Shown here: positions 50,927 to 59,688 of the stretch, one piece after another
Position numbering within the stretch: the first letter of the stretch is position 1
How the letters are laid out: the number at the start of each line of letters is the position of its first letter
NCBI GenBank assembly: GCA_003612395.1
Contig: RAYQ01000010.1
Location: forward strand, 111,014 to 175,013
DNA: 64,000 bases
Source: Parablautia intestinalis
Lineage (GTDB): Bacteria > Bacillota > Clostridia > Lachnospirales > Lachnospiraceae
Reading direction: 5' to 3'
The notes under the pieces: model-generated
Database searches by the model: none
What the model was told of the DNA's origin: nothing
Seen by the model: only the letters and a program-made list of their open reading frames with translations
Program-made: the position numbers and the translations under genes

Positions 50927-51988
50927 TTAAGCGCCTAAGCGTCTGGCAATCTGCTCAGGATGCTCCGAAAATCTTAAGGCGATCTCCCTGGAAATCTTTC
51001 CCTGCTGATATAATCCAAGGATTGACTGGTCCATTGAAATCATTCCTTCTCCTCCGCCTGCCGTAATCGCATTGTCGATCTGATGACTCTTGTTTTCACG
51101 GATCAGGCTGCGGATAGCATTGTTCATATGCATAATCTCGTAGGCCGGTACCAAATCTCCATCAATACCGGGTAAAAGCTGCTGGGACACTACGGTATGT
51201 AGTACCATACTCAGCTGAACGCGAACCTGCGCCTGTTGTCCTGCCGGGAATGTATCTACAATACGATCAATAGTATTTACCGCACCCTTTGTGTGCAGTG
51301 TAGCAATCAGAAGATGCCCTGTCTCAGATGCCGTAAGAGCTGTACGGATCGTTTCATGATCGCGCATCTCTCCCAGCAAAATCACATCAGGAGCCTGTCT
51401 TAAACAGGCGCGCAGCGCTGTCAGATAGTTCGCCGAGTCAATAGCAACTTCCCTCTGGCTGACAATACTTTTCTGATCTCTGTGAAGAAATTCAATGGGG
51501 TCCTCCAATGTGATAATGTGGCATCCTCTGGTACGGTTAATTCTGTCGATGATACATGCCTGGGTAGTAGATTTTCCGCTGCCTGCCGTACCGGTAACCA
51601 GCACCATTCCATGAGATACATCTGCCAGTTCCATAACCTGATCCGGAATATTTAATTGCCTGAAATCCGGAATTTCAAACACTACCACACGAATCACTAC
51701 TGCCATAGAACCTCTCTGACGGTAGGCGTTTACCCTGAATCTGGCAAGTCCGGGCAGAGAAATGGAAAAGTCGTCATCCCCGCTCTGTAAAAAACCTTCT
51801 ATAGGACGTTTTGCCCGCACATAAAGCTCCGTGATAAGCCGCTCTGTCTCCTGAGGCATCATATTGTTTTCACTGATTGGATACATGACATTATCCACTT
51901 TTTCCATGACCCGGCCTCCGGCCACAATAAACAAATCGGATGCCCCGTCATCCACCGCTCGCTTTAAATAATCTTCTAATTCAGCCAT
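50927..51988 (-). CDS. pilT: PilT-type pilus ATPase
   Basis: A 353-residue secretion-superfamily ATPase of PilT type. Walker A reads GTAGSGKST (133-141), with Ala where Thr is usual. The Asp box is ITLEDPIEFLH, Walker B is LLGEMRDHETI, and the His box is GHLLIATLHT. An AIRSLIRENK helix near 290 corresponds to the AIRNLIRE motif that marks retraction ATPases. In type IV pili PilT powers pilin disassembly. Here it is the last gene of a locus with GspF and pilin-like proteins, and is the only such ATPase seen; it may serve both directions or another role. Confidence 0.93.
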   Translation of the reverse strand: MAELEDYLKRAVDDGASDLFIVAGGRVMEKVDNVMYPISENNMMPQETERLITELYVRAKRPIEGFLQSGDDDFSISLPGLARFRVNAYRQRGSMAVVIRVVVFEIPDFRQLNIPDQVMELADVSHGMVLVTGTAGSGKSTTQACIIDRINRTRGCHIITLEDPIEFLHRDQKSIVSQREVAIDSANYLTALRACLRQAPDVILLGEMRDHETIRTALTASETGHLLIATLHTKGAVNTIDRIVDTFPAGQQAQVRVQLSMVLHTVVSQQLLPGIDGDLVPAYEIMHMNNAIRSLIRENKSHQIDNAITAGGGEGMISMDQSILGLYQQGKISREIALRFSEHPEQIARRLGA

Positions 51989-52120
51989 TTATAACCTCCA
52001 ACCACTTTTTCAAATATATTCCCTGACCAAATTCAGACCCGGCATAAGGGTCAAAGTCACAGGCCCGGCAGGCTGCGCCGGGAATTGTTAACCTCTTTTT
52101 TCAGGACAGGAAAGCGCTCC

Positions 52121-52528
52121 TTAAAAATCCAGGCCGCCGTCCCACACATTCAGGCCATCCTCCAAAGTAACATCCTGATTGGAAACCGCCTGCCACCTTA
52201 AAATTGTATAATCTGCTCCCTGAAGGCGAACTTCAACCATCAAATCCTGCGTTCCGGAGATTGGACAGCTGTAGAAATACACATCTCCCGCCGTCTCAAC
52301 GCCCTCCGGCACGGTTCCGCTGCGCAGCAAGGCCAGTATATCCATTGCCTCACAATCTGCCGCATAATAATCCGCCACCGCCTGAACGGATGCATCCATC
52401 AGACGACCGTTTGCCTGAACTGTGGCAAGGCTGAGCAACGCAAACACTGTCAGACAAAGGACAGCAAAAGATACAAGCAAAGAAATGCCTCCCGTTGCCG
52501 GTGGGAAAAATCTTCTTTTATTATTCAT
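52121..52528 (-). CDS. Pilus-locus membrane protein, GspK/PilX-like in layout
   Basis: A 135-residue protein starting at the ATG at 52528 after GAGGAGGATG. A basic start (NNKRRFFPPATGG) leads into one hydrophobic helix (ISLLVSFAVLCLTVFALL, about residues 14-34) followed by ATVQANGRLMDASVQAVADY. This is the layout of minor pilins and of GspK-type tip proteins, in which a pro-helix continues as an amphipathic helix. The outer domain has two cysteines (DCEAM, YSCPI). There is no GFxxxE cleavage motif. It overlaps the preceding gene by 8 nt. Assignment is by context. Confidence 0.65.
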   Translation of the reverse strand: MNNKRRFFPPATGGISLLVSFAVLCLTVFALLSLATVQANGRLMDASVQAVADYYAADCEAMDILALLRSGTVPEGVETAGDVYFYSCPISGTQDLMVEVRLQGADYTILRWQAVSNQDVTLEDGLNVWDGGLDF

Positions 52529-52976
52529 CTGCATCCTCCTCAATCCATGCCACTTCTATGGCAAACAGTGCTGCTGCCTCCTGACTGCCCTGTACAGCAT
52601 CATTTTCAAACACCTGCACCGATGCCTTCTTAAGACCGGGTGTGTCCGTGGATACACCCATGGCTTCCAGATAAAACGCACCTTCTCCTTCCGTCATGTT
52701 CCAGTCCTCATCATAGGCAATCCTGAGTTTTCCCTCCTTCGGAACCACTCCCAGTAATTCACCTGCACCAGCTAAAGCATGTTCCAAATCTCCTCCGCAG
52801 TGCTGAATAGCCTCCGCCGTATTCTGGGCCGCTAAAGCCGCTTTACTTCTGTTTCCATTTTTTAAAGATATGGCATCCGACTTTACAAATGCCTGAAGAC
52901 AAAGGGCGGATGCCAGGGCGAACACCAGCAGCATCACCATCTGCTCCATCAACGCCAAGGGCGCTTTGCTTCTCAT
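52521..52976 (-). CDS. Pilus-locus membrane protein, pseudopilin-like
   Basis: A 151-residue protein. A short charged start (MRSKAPLALMEQ) is followed by the helix MVMLLVFALASALCLQAFV at about residues 13-31, with a Glu at position 11 placed much like the +5 Glu of pilins. An amphipathic stretch (ALAAQNTAEAIQH) and a small beta domain follow. The ATG overlaps the DUF4860 stop as ATGA, and the end overlaps the next start by 8 nt, so three genes are translationally coupled. A classical prepilin cleavage site is not obvious. Function by context only. Confidence 0.65.
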   Translation of the reverse strand: MRSKAPLALMEQMVMLLVFALASALCLQAFVKSDAISLKNGNRSKAALAAQNTAEAIQHCGGDLEHALAGAGELLGVVPKEGKLRIAYDEDWNMTEGEGAFYLEAMGVSTDTPGLKKASVQVFENDAVQGSQEAAALFAIEVAWIEEDADE

Positions 52977-53452
52977 GCAGCCACCTCCCCTTCGTCATAC
53001 AAAGACAGCATCAGATCCTCCCCTGTGCCTTCCCTGTCCGTAATGGTAATAAGCAGCATTCCATCCTCAAGGGAGAGCTTAAGCCCGCCAGCCTCCATTA
53101 CCTTTTCGCCGGCCTCCGGACCTAATGCGGAATTTTTTTCAGAATATAACTCCATAAGATATCCGTCATAATAGTAAACGCGGGTAACATATTCCCCCTC
53201 AGGGAATACCAATGCATCTCCTTCGCCAAAGCTTTCTATCTCTACTGCCCGTGGGTCATTCATCTGCCGCACCTTAACAGTCATATACTGCGCACATGTG
53301 CGGTTCTCATAAAACATATTGTTTCGAAAAGTAAGCCGCCGGTAGGCATTAGCGCCCGTAAACAGCACTGCCATCAGGCAGGCCGCAAAAACGCCAAACA
53401 GCAAAAGAGCTATTAACCCGTCTATATGATATTCCATTGTTCTTCTTTTCAT
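52973..53452 (-). CDS. DUF4860 family pilus-locus protein
   Basis: A 159-residue protein from the ATG at 53452, which has GGAGG 7 nt upstream. After MKRRTMEYHIDG comes a membrane helix (LIALLLFGVFAACLMAVLFTG, about 13-33), then an amphipathic segment ending RRLTFRNNMFYENRTCAQY. The beta domain with YVTRVYYYDGYLMELYSE follows. Both length and pattern match the DUF4860 family found in clostridial pilus loci. The helix-then-beta layout is pilin-like, which suggests a minor pilin or assembly factor at the membrane. The next gene overlaps by 4 nt. Confidence 0.82.
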   Translation of the reverse strand: MKRRTMEYHIDGLIALLLFGVFAACLMAVLFTGANAYRRLTFRNNMFYENRTCAQYMTVKVRQMNDPRAVEIESFGEGDALVFPEGEYVTRVYYYDGYLMELYSEKNSALGPEAGEKVMEAGGLKLSLEDGMLLITITDREGTGEDLMLSLYDEGEVAA

Positions 53453-53460
53453 GGTCATAC

Positions 53461-53536
53461 CTCCGCATACCGCAGGCTTTACCTGCAGTACTGCTATCAA
53501 ACGCTGTCACGCTCAGCGCAGAGCCTGCGCAGAGCT
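53461..53536. repeat. Palindromic repeats just upstream of the DUF4860 gene
   Basis: On the reverse strand GCAGTACTGCAGG...CCTGCGGTATGCGGAGG ends in the DUF4860 ribosome binding site, resembling the element at 55098-55160. Immediately beyond lies a REP-like AAACGCTGTCACGCTCAGCG core (53498-53517). Confidence 0.5.
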
Positions 53537-53548
53537 GCTATTCAGGTT

Positions 53549-53878
53549 TTATTTTTGTACTTTGTTCTCCAGTACTGTAATATCCGGCATTAAGTTCTGG
53601 GCAAAGAGGTTATAATAAACCGTATATTTTTCTTCATCCACATGAACGCCATAATGTTCCTTCAAATATTCCAGGTCCGAAGGATAAGTCCCCTCCGCGG
53701 CATAGCAGGCCACGCAGCTTCTGCGCAGAACATCTTCAAGCTGTGCCATCTCCTCCGACTCCCTTCCTGCCTCCAAACTGTTTAACGCCGCTGCAAAAAA
53801 AAGCAGGACAGCTATCACAATGCAGGGCAGGAGAAGCGCACGAAGAAGACTTCCTATTGTTGTTCTACTTTTTTTCAT
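53549..53878 (-). CDS. Pilus-locus membrane protein, possible major pseudopilin
   Basis: About 109 residues from the ATG at 53878 (or 113 from 53890; the site AAAGGG lies closer to the latter). One membrane helix at about 11-33 (LLRALLLPCIVIAVLLFFAA) is followed by an amphipathic helix (EEMAQLEDVLRRSCVACYAA) and EGTYPSDLEYLKEHYG. The 'ysaeGtYPsdLeyL' type segment is characteristic of GspG-like and ComGC-like pilins after the N-terminal helix. No standard prepilin cleavage motif is visible. It is the first small gene after gspF and could be the main filament subunit. Confidence 0.62.
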   Translation of the reverse strand: MKKSRTTIGSLLRALLLPCIVIAVLLFFAAALNSLEAGRESEEMAQLEDVLRRSCVACYAAEGTYPSDLEYLKEHYGVHVDEEKYTVYYNLFAQNLMPDITVLENKVQK

Positions 53879-54000
53879 ATTAATAATCATACCCTTTCCA
53901 TAGCCTGCAAACTTTCATACATACACAGTATGTATTGCGCAGACACAATAATTGCAAAACGAACAAGTTCGTTTGTGAAAAATTTATTTTTCACACTATC

Positions 54001-54045
54001 CTCCATGCTTCCAACAACCCGCAAACCTGGGCGTCAGGCAAAATC
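54001..54045 (-). repeat. Palindromic repeat related to the RBS-carrying family (copy D)
   Basis: Reverse strand GCCCAGGTTTGCGGGTTG-TTGGAAGCATGGAGGAT matches copy B closely. Here it lies in the gap after gspF, and the GTG beyond GGAGGAT is followed at once by a stop, so no gene uses it. Confidence 0.6.
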
Positions 54046-54047
54046 CA

Positions 54048-55088
54048 CTAGCCTATTGTCGCCATGATATGCATAAGGGGCAGCATTACAGACAGCAAAA
54101 TCAGACCTACCAGTACGGAACATACCAATACCAGCGCAGGCTCCACACGGCCTACGGCATCTTCCAGAGCCGCCTCACTGTCCTCTGACATGTCTCTTGC
54201 TATCTTTTCCATAGCAGTGTCCCCGGCTCCGCTCTTAAATCCAAGCTCCAGCAACCGGCAGGAAGCTCCCGGTAATAATCCGCTTGCCTTTAAAGCACTG
54301 CCTAATTTTTCCCCCTGCTCAATCCGCTTTCTGCAGTCAGTGCAACGGTTCACCGCATCCGGAACATCCTCCATCAGTCTTGCCGCCAGAGAAACAGCTT
54401 CCTCCGTAGGCAGTCCGCTTGTCATGCCCATGGAAAGCGCCTGGGCCATGCGGGCCGTATTCATTTTTCTGGAAAGTCCCTTATCCCCATGCGCTTTACG
54501 CCACGTTCCCATCAGCTTTTCGCGGAAATTCTCTGAAATTGCAAGAGCTCCGCAAAATGCCACTACCAGTGCCATAAGCACCCACAGTACCGGCATAATC
54601 TTATCCAGCCAGCGGCCTAAAGCGAGAAGTCCGCCTGCAACACCTGAGAGCCTTCCTCCCAGTGATCTGTATACATCATCAAAAATTGGCAATACTTTTA
54701 CCAGAAGCACCCCTATCACCAGCAGCATCAAAAGCAGCATAACTGCCGGATATAAAAGGGAACTGCGGATACGCCGGTCCAGACGCACTCTGTACTCATA
54801 ATACCGTGAAAGAGCGCTGAGCGCTTCCACACTGCGGCCTGCCTGCTCCCCTACTTCCAAAAGTCCGGAAACATAAACCGGGAATCTGCCGGTGCTCTTA
54901 AAAGCCTTTGAAAGAGGAGCTCCCTGGTCAACCTCATCCGCCATGGCCTCCAACAGCTCCTTATACTCCGGATCGCTGTCCTCTAAAAGAAGGGCAAGCG
55001 CATCACCCGCTCCTACGCCTGCCTGAAGCAGCAAAGACAGCTCCAGACACAGGGAAGATATTCCCTCATGTGAAATCATTTTTTTCAT
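54048..55088 (-). CDS. Type II secretion/type IV pilus inner-membrane protein GspF/PilC
   Basis: A 346-residue platform protein with two T2SSF domains. The first is at about 10-130 (LCLELSLLLQAGVGAGDAL, LLEVGEQAGRSVEAL), the second at about 210-330 (ARMAQALSMGMTSGLPTEEAV, LLELGFKSGAGDTAMEKIA). Three membrane segments lie at about 115-140, 165-190 and 318-340. GspF/PilC couples the cytoplasmic ATPase to pilin insertion. It is slightly shorter than typical (about 400). The start at 55088 has GGAGG 7 nt upstream, contiguous with a palindromic repeat. It anchors the pilus-like locus. Confidence 0.93.
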   Translation of the reverse strand: MKKMISHEGISSLCLELSLLLQAGVGAGDALALLLEDSDPEYKELLEAMADEVDQGAPLSKAFKSTGRFPVYVSGLLEVGEQAGRSVEALSALSRYYEYRVRLDRRIRSSLLYPAVMLLLMLLVIGVLLVKVLPIFDDVYRSLGGRLSGVAGGLLALGRWLDKIMPVLWVLMALVVAFCGALAISENFREKLMGTWRKAHGDKGLSRKMNTARMAQALSMGMTSGLPTEEAVSLAARLMEDVPDAVNRCTDCRKRIEQGEKLGSALKASGLLPGASCRLLELGFKSGAGDTAMEKIARDMSEDSEAALEDAVGRVEPALVLVCSVLVGLILLSVMLPLMHIMATIG

Positions 55089-55097
55089 TTTTATACC

Positions 55098-55160
55098 TCC
55101 TGCATACAATAGGCAGCAAATCCTATTGTCCTATATCGCAAGCTACGTTTGCGATACTGC
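55098..55160 (-). repeat. Palindromic repeat joined to the gspF ribosome binding site
   Basis: Reverse strand: GCAGTATCGCAAACGTAGC...CCTATTGTATGCAGG followed directly by AGGTATAAAAATG, so the GGAGG overlaps the repeat end. A related copy lies at 39198-39254. Internal dyads CGCAAACG/CTTGCG and CAATAGG/CCTATTG would form two hairpins. Confidence 0.6.
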
Positions 55161-55256
55161 TTTCATAAATAGTTTGGAAGTTTTTCCTGACCTTACCCAT
55201 TTCCAGCGCCGCCTTTTGCCGGCCCGGCTTATGGGAGCCCGTAAAATATTTATATT

Positions 55257-56171
55257 TTAATACAAATATTTAACCGTATAATTGCTTCCGTCCCCGATAT
55301 ACTTCATAATCTCCGCACTTCCTCCGCTTGCTGACGCAAAGGTAGGATCCATCCGGTGCCAGGTGGTTCCGTCAAAGTAAATCACGTCATTCAGCCATCC
55401 GGCTTCTTCTGTCCACACGCTGATCCAGGCATGGTACGCTGTTCCTGCATAACCAACTACCAGCTTACAGGGAATACCCTGACTGCGAAGCATGCCTGTC
55501 ATAAGGGCAGCATAGTCAAAACAGATCCCTTTTTTGGAAGAAAGTACACTGTCCAGTGCAGGGAGATAACCGCTTCGGACTGTGGAAGCTTTTTTTGTAT
55601 CGTAAGTAAGATTTCCTGTCACATAATCGTAAACATTAACAATCTTCTTAAGAATGTCGCTTTCCCCTCCTATCAGCTCCGCTGCTTTCGCCACGGTAGC
55701 AGGCGCATTGGCATAATCCACGTATTGATTCGGACGCAGAAAAGGCGCAAATTCACTGCTTAACGCAACCTGGAAAGAACCGGAAAGCATAGTGGCATAT
55801 TTTGAGCCTTCCACATTTTCAAAAACCGTTACCTTGTATCCACCGTTTCCATCTGACAATGGAAAAGTAGTCCACACTCCTGCCGGCAGATCATAAGTAT
55901 AAGTGGTCTTTGGACCGGTTACCTGTACCTTCAAACGTTTGCTCGTGGAAGCGGTATAATCCACCATTATATACCCATCCGCCGTGTTTGAATAATCAAT
56001 CACCGCATTATCATTTTTCGCTACCTGGGTGCCAGAAGCTGTAGGAAGCGCTGCCGCATAGGAAACAGCAGTATTCCCAAGCCCACCCATGTATGCACAG
56101 ACCTGCCCAGTGTAGCTGTTCCACAGCAATGCAGATAACAAAAATGCGGTAACCCATCTTCTTTTTCTCAT
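55257..56171 (-). CDS. Secreted transglutaminase-like protein, first gene of the pilus-like locus
   Basis: A 304-residue exported protein. The signal peptide is at about 1-26 (RKRRW, then AFLLSALLWNSYTGQVCA). An immunoglobulin-like domain spans about 55-140. A transglutaminase-like domain (160-285) carries a complete triad: Cys217 in KKGICFDYA, His247 in AYHAWISV and Asp275 in RMDPTFA. Such domains act as peptidases or cross-linking enzymes on surface proteins. It precedes gspF by about 170 nt on the same strand. It could process or cross-link the filament subunits; that link is inferred from position only. Confidence 0.9.
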   Translation of the reverse strand: MRKRRWVTAFLLSALLWNSYTGQVCAYMGGLGNTAVSYAAALPTASGTQVAKNDNAVIDYSNTADGYIMVDYTASTSKRLKVQVTGPKTTYTYDLPAGVWTTFPLSDGNGGYKVTVFENVEGSKYATMLSGSFQVALSSEFAPFLRPNQYVDYANAPATVAKAAELIGGESDILKKIVNVYDYVTGNLTYDTKKASTVRSGYLPALDSVLSSKKGICFDYAALMTGMLRSQGIPCKLVVGYAGTAYHAWISVWTEEAGWLNDVIYFDGTTWHRMDPTFASASGGSAEIMKYIGDGSNYTVKYLY

Positions 56172-56288
56172 TCGTTTACACCTTCCTTTCTTTAGACGTT
56201 CAGGTATTTTAATTCACGCTCATTATAGCAAGATACTGCTCTATTTACAATATGATTTTACGAATTGATTTATCACAGCCTTATTATT

Positions 56289-58952
56289 CTATGCCTGCTT
56301 TAAAAGCTGGGTGAGTCTTTCTCTTACCTGCTCCATCATGCTGGTATATTTATCCAGCTTCGCCCGTTCTTCCGCTATCTTGGTTTCAGGCGCCTTTGAC
56401 ATGAATTTTTCATTGTTCAGCATGCCATTTACACGGGCAAGCTCTCCTGTAAGATGCTTCTCCTCTTTCTGTAAACGCTCCATTTCCTGTTTTATGTCAA
56501 CCAATTCTGCAAAAGGAATATACAGGGCTGCGGCTGAAATCACCACCGACACCACATCCTCCCCAATGCCTGCCTTATCCTTTTGAATGGTTACCTCCGA
56601 AGCTCCGGCAAGAGATGCAAAGTACAGCTTTCCTTCCGAAAATGCCCTCAGGGCGTCCGCGTTTTCGCTTACCACAAACACCTGTGCCTTCCGGCCGGGC
56701 GCCACATTCATCTCCGTTCGCACGTTCCGAATGCCCCTTACCGCCTCTTTGATCATCTCAATGTCTTTTTCTTCCTGATCAAAGCGCCATTCTTCCTTAT
56801 ACTTTGGCCAGCGAGAAACCATAATGGACTCCTCCTCACACTGTAAGGTACAGAAAATTTCCTCCGTAATAAAAGGCATATAAGGGTGTAAAAGCTTTAA
56901 AGCGTCAATCAAAACTGTCTTTAATGTCCAAAGAGCCGCTTTCTTTGTTCCCTCATCCGTCCCGTAAAGACGGGATTTCACCATTTCAATATACCAGTCA
57001 CAGAATTCGTCCCAGATAAAATCATACACCTTTGAAACGGCAATCCCAAGCTCAAAGCTTTCCATATTGCTGGTAACTTCCTGAATCAGGGTGTTCAGCT
57101 TTGAAAGAATCCACTTGTCAGCCGGCTCAAGCTCCGGCGCCTTGCTGTCTATTCCCTCCCCGGGCATATTCATCATGATAAATCGGGATGCATTCCAGAT
57201 CTTGTTGGCAAAATTTCTGTTGGCCTCCACTTTTTCATAATAAAAACGCATATCGTTGCCCGGCGCATTTCCGGTAATCAGGGTAAGACGCAGGGCATCT
57301 GCGCCGTACTTATCAATAATTTCCAATGGATCAATACCGTTACCAAGAGACTTGCTCATCTTCCGGCCCTGGGAATCCCGGATAAGACCATGAAACAGTA
57401 CTGTCTTAAAAGGCTTTTCTCCCATATTCTCAAAACCTGAAAAAATCATGCGGATTACCCAGAAAAAGATAATGTCATAGCCCGTTACCAGCACGTCCGT
57501 AGGATAAAAATACTTAAGATCCTCCGTCTCCTCTGGCCATCCCAGCGTTGAAAAAGGCCACAGAGCGGAAGAAAACCATGTATCTAAGGTATCCGGGTCC
57601 TGGGTAAAATGTTCGCATCCACACTTTGGACACTTTTCCGGCATCCCGCCGCTTACCACTATTTCACCACACTTATCACAGTAATAGGCCGGAATCCTGT
57701 GCCCCCACCAGAGCTGTCTGGAGATGCACCAGTCACGGATATTGTCTGTCCAGTTAAAATAGGTCTTTTCCATACGCTTTGGAATCAGCTGAATATCACC
57801 GCTTTTGACCGCCTCTACTGCCGGTTTAATCAGCTCGCTCATCTTTACAAACCACTGCTGCTTAATCATAGGCTCAATGGTGGTCTTACAGCGATCGTGG
57901 GTTCCTACATTATGGGAATAGTCCTCAATCTTAACCAAAAGCCCCATCTCATCTAATTCCTTCACGATGGCATCCCTGGCCTCATAACGGTCCATGCCGC
58001 AGAACTTTCCGCCCATTTCATTGATGGTTGCATCATCATTTAATATATTTACTTCCGGAAGGTTGTGGCGCTTTCCAACCTCAAAGTCATTGGGGTCGTG
58101 GGCAGGGGTAATTTTTACCACGCCGGTTCCAAATTCCATATCCACATAAGAATCTGCAACCACAGGGATTTCCCTGTTGATAATAGGAAGCATCAGCTTC
58201 TTCCCTATAATATCCTTATACCTGTCATCAGCCGGGTTAACCGCCACCGCAGTATCCCCCAACATGGTTTCCGGTCTGGTGGTTGCAAATTCCACAAACC
58301 TTGTAGTGCTTACGGTGCCATCCTCCTCAATCAGCGGATACTTAATATGCCAGAAGTGGCCCGCCTGCTCTGTATACTCCACCTCAGCATCGGAAATGGA
58401 CGTGTTGCAGACAGGACACCAGTTGATAATCCGGCTGCCTTTATAAATCCAGCCTTTTTCATGCATCCTGCAAAAGACCTCGGTCACCGCTTTATTACAT
58501 CCTTCATCCATGGTAAATCGCTCTCTGTCCCAATCACAGGAGGACCCCATTTTTTTCAGCTGGCTGATAATGCGTCCGCCGTACTCTCTTTTCCAGTCCC
58601 AGGCACGCTTAAGAAAACCCTCCCGTCCAAGGTCTTCCTTGCTTATCCCTTCTTCCTTCAGCTTTTCGATAATCTTTACCTCCGTTGCAATACTGGCATG
58701 GTCCGTGCCCGGCTGCCAGAGCGCATTGTAACCCTGCATTCTCTTAAACCGGATTAAAATATCCTGCATGGTGTTGTCAAGCGCATGTCCCATGTGCAGC
58801 TGCCCGGTGATATTTGGCGGCGGAATCACAATGGTAAAGGGAGTCTTGGAATGATCCACCTGCGCGTGAAAATATTTTTTGTCCATCCATTTCTGATAAA
58901 TTCTGTCCTCAATTCCTTTAGGGTCGTAGGTCTTTGTCAATTCTCTGTTCAT
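56289..58952 (-). CDS. valS: Valine-tRNA ligase
   Basis: An 887-residue class I synthetase of full length. HIGH-type motif [14 protein letters not shown] is near residue 45-58 and KMSKSLGN near 525. The editing domain lies between ([17 protein letters not shown] near 225), and there is a C-terminal coiled-coil arm ([20 protein letters not shown]) typical of ValRS. It charges tRNA-Val and hydrolyses Thr-tRNA-Val. The start is the ATG at 58952 with GGAGG 5 nt upstream; in-frame codons up to 59045 lack a site. Expression is controlled by the T-box leader at 59139-59525. Confidence 0.97.
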   Translation of the reverse strand: MNRELTKTYDPKGIEDRIYQKWMDKKYFHAQVDHSKTPFTIVIPPPNITGQLHMGHALDNTMQDILIRFKRMQGYNALWQPGTDHASIATEVKIIEKLKEEGISKEDLGREGFLKRAWDWKREYGGRIISQLKKMGSSCDWDRERFTMDEGCNKAVTEVFCRMHEKGWIYKGSRIINWCPVCNTSISDAEVEYTEQAGHFWHIKYPLIEEDGTVSTTRFVEFATTRPETMLGDTAVAVNPADDRYKDIIGKKLMLPIINREIPVVADSYVDMEFGTGVVKITPAHDPNDFEVGKRHNLPEVNILNDDATINEMGGKFCGMDRYEARDAIVKELDEMGLLVKIEDYSHNVGTHDRCKTTIEPMIKQQWFVKMSELIKPAVEAVKSGDIQLIPKRMEKTYFNWTDNIRDWCISRQLWWGHRIPAYYCDKCGEIVVSGGMPEKCPKCGCEHFTQDPDTLDTWFSSALWPFSTLGWPEETEDLKYFYPTDVLVTGYDIIFFWVIRMIFSGFENMGEKPFKTVLFHGLIRDSQGRKMSKSLGNGIDPLEIIDKYGADALRLTLITGNAPGNDMRFYYEKVEANRNFANKIWNASRFIMMNMPGEGIDSKAPELEPADKWILSKLNTLIQEVTSNMESFELGIAVSKVYDFIWDEFCDWYIEMVKSRLYGTDEGTKKAALWTLKTVLIDALKLLHPYMPFITEEIFCTLQCEEESIMVSRWPKYKEEWRFDQEEKDIEMIKEAVRGIRNVRTEMNVAPGRKAQVFVVSENADALRAFSEGKLYFASLAGASEVTIQKDKAGIGEDVVSVVISAAALYIPFAELVDIKQEMERLQKEEKHLTGELARVNGMLNNEKFMSKAPETKIAEERAKLDKYTSMMEQVRERLTQLLKQA

Positions 58953-59100
58953 ATTTTCCTCCATTCCGAAGCGTTTACGCAAAGAAGGCGGACGAAATTT
59001 CAGATTTCGCTCTGCCATCATGGAATTTGTGACGCTTCGGCACAAATTCTTTTACTATGCTGCGGCATTCCTGTCTGTTTCCTTATACGCCCCTGTGCAT

Positions 59101-59138
59101 AACAACGGATGTCAGGCTTCGCCAGCCATCCTTATGTT
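59101..59138 (-). repeat. Palindromic repeat between the T-box terminator and valS
   Basis: Forward strand GATGTCAGGCTTCGCCAGCCATCCTTATGTT; related to 10520-10550 (opposite orientation) and 48741-48757. It lies in the transcribed leader of valS. Confidence 0.5.
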
Positions 59139-59525
59139 AAAAAAAGCCCCTTACAGACAGCTTCTGCCTGTAAAGGGCGCATTCTCTCTAAGAGACTACA
59201 CGGTACCACCTTTGTTTATCACTCTGCGGCTGCTGGCATTCACAAACTGCAGCCCCGCGCTAAGTTAGCCAAGCCGCTGTTGTTCTTTCCAAAAGCCCTA
59301 TCCTGTAACGTGGATAAATACGTGAGAGCTTACTTGTATCCTGCCGTCCCGGCTTCCATACGCCTGGCGCGGCAAATATATCCAAACAGGTTCGGCTCTC
59401 CGGCTCCAAAGCTACCTTCCGCATCCCTTTCCTTGAAACCTCCCAGCACCGCAGAACAAATCACAGCCGTCCCACGGGGTTTCTTCTCTGACAGGCAGGA
59501 AATGCGTACTCCTCTTTATCATTGC
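59139..59525 (-). promoter_or_regulatory. T-box leader controlling valS
   Basis: On the reverse strand the leader starts with GAGGAGTACGC of Stem I near 59515. The T-box sequence AAAGGTGGTACCGTG (59213-59199) lies in the antiterminator, and its UGGU bulge would pair with a tRNA ending ACCA, as for tRNA-Val. The terminator stem spans 59146-59178, followed by a T-run (59145-59139). A GTA at 59415-59413, in GGAAGGTAGC, is a plausible valine specifier; I could not fold Stem I to confirm this. Confidence 0.93.
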
Positions 59526-59688
59526 CTTTGTTTTACTTTAATTATTTTTATCTTAGATGCAGTTATTCTGTTTGTCAAGCCCAATTTGGGTTTTCCATGT
59601 GGCTTATTGCCCTTTTTGTATCAAATCTATTGTCAGAATTCACAGGCCAAAGGATTCGGCCTTCCACACAAAACTGAGCCATTCCATT

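Noticed and set aside
56583..59102. Several forward open frames up to 230 codons across valS
   Set aside because: They are antisense to valS, which shows both class I synthetase motifs.
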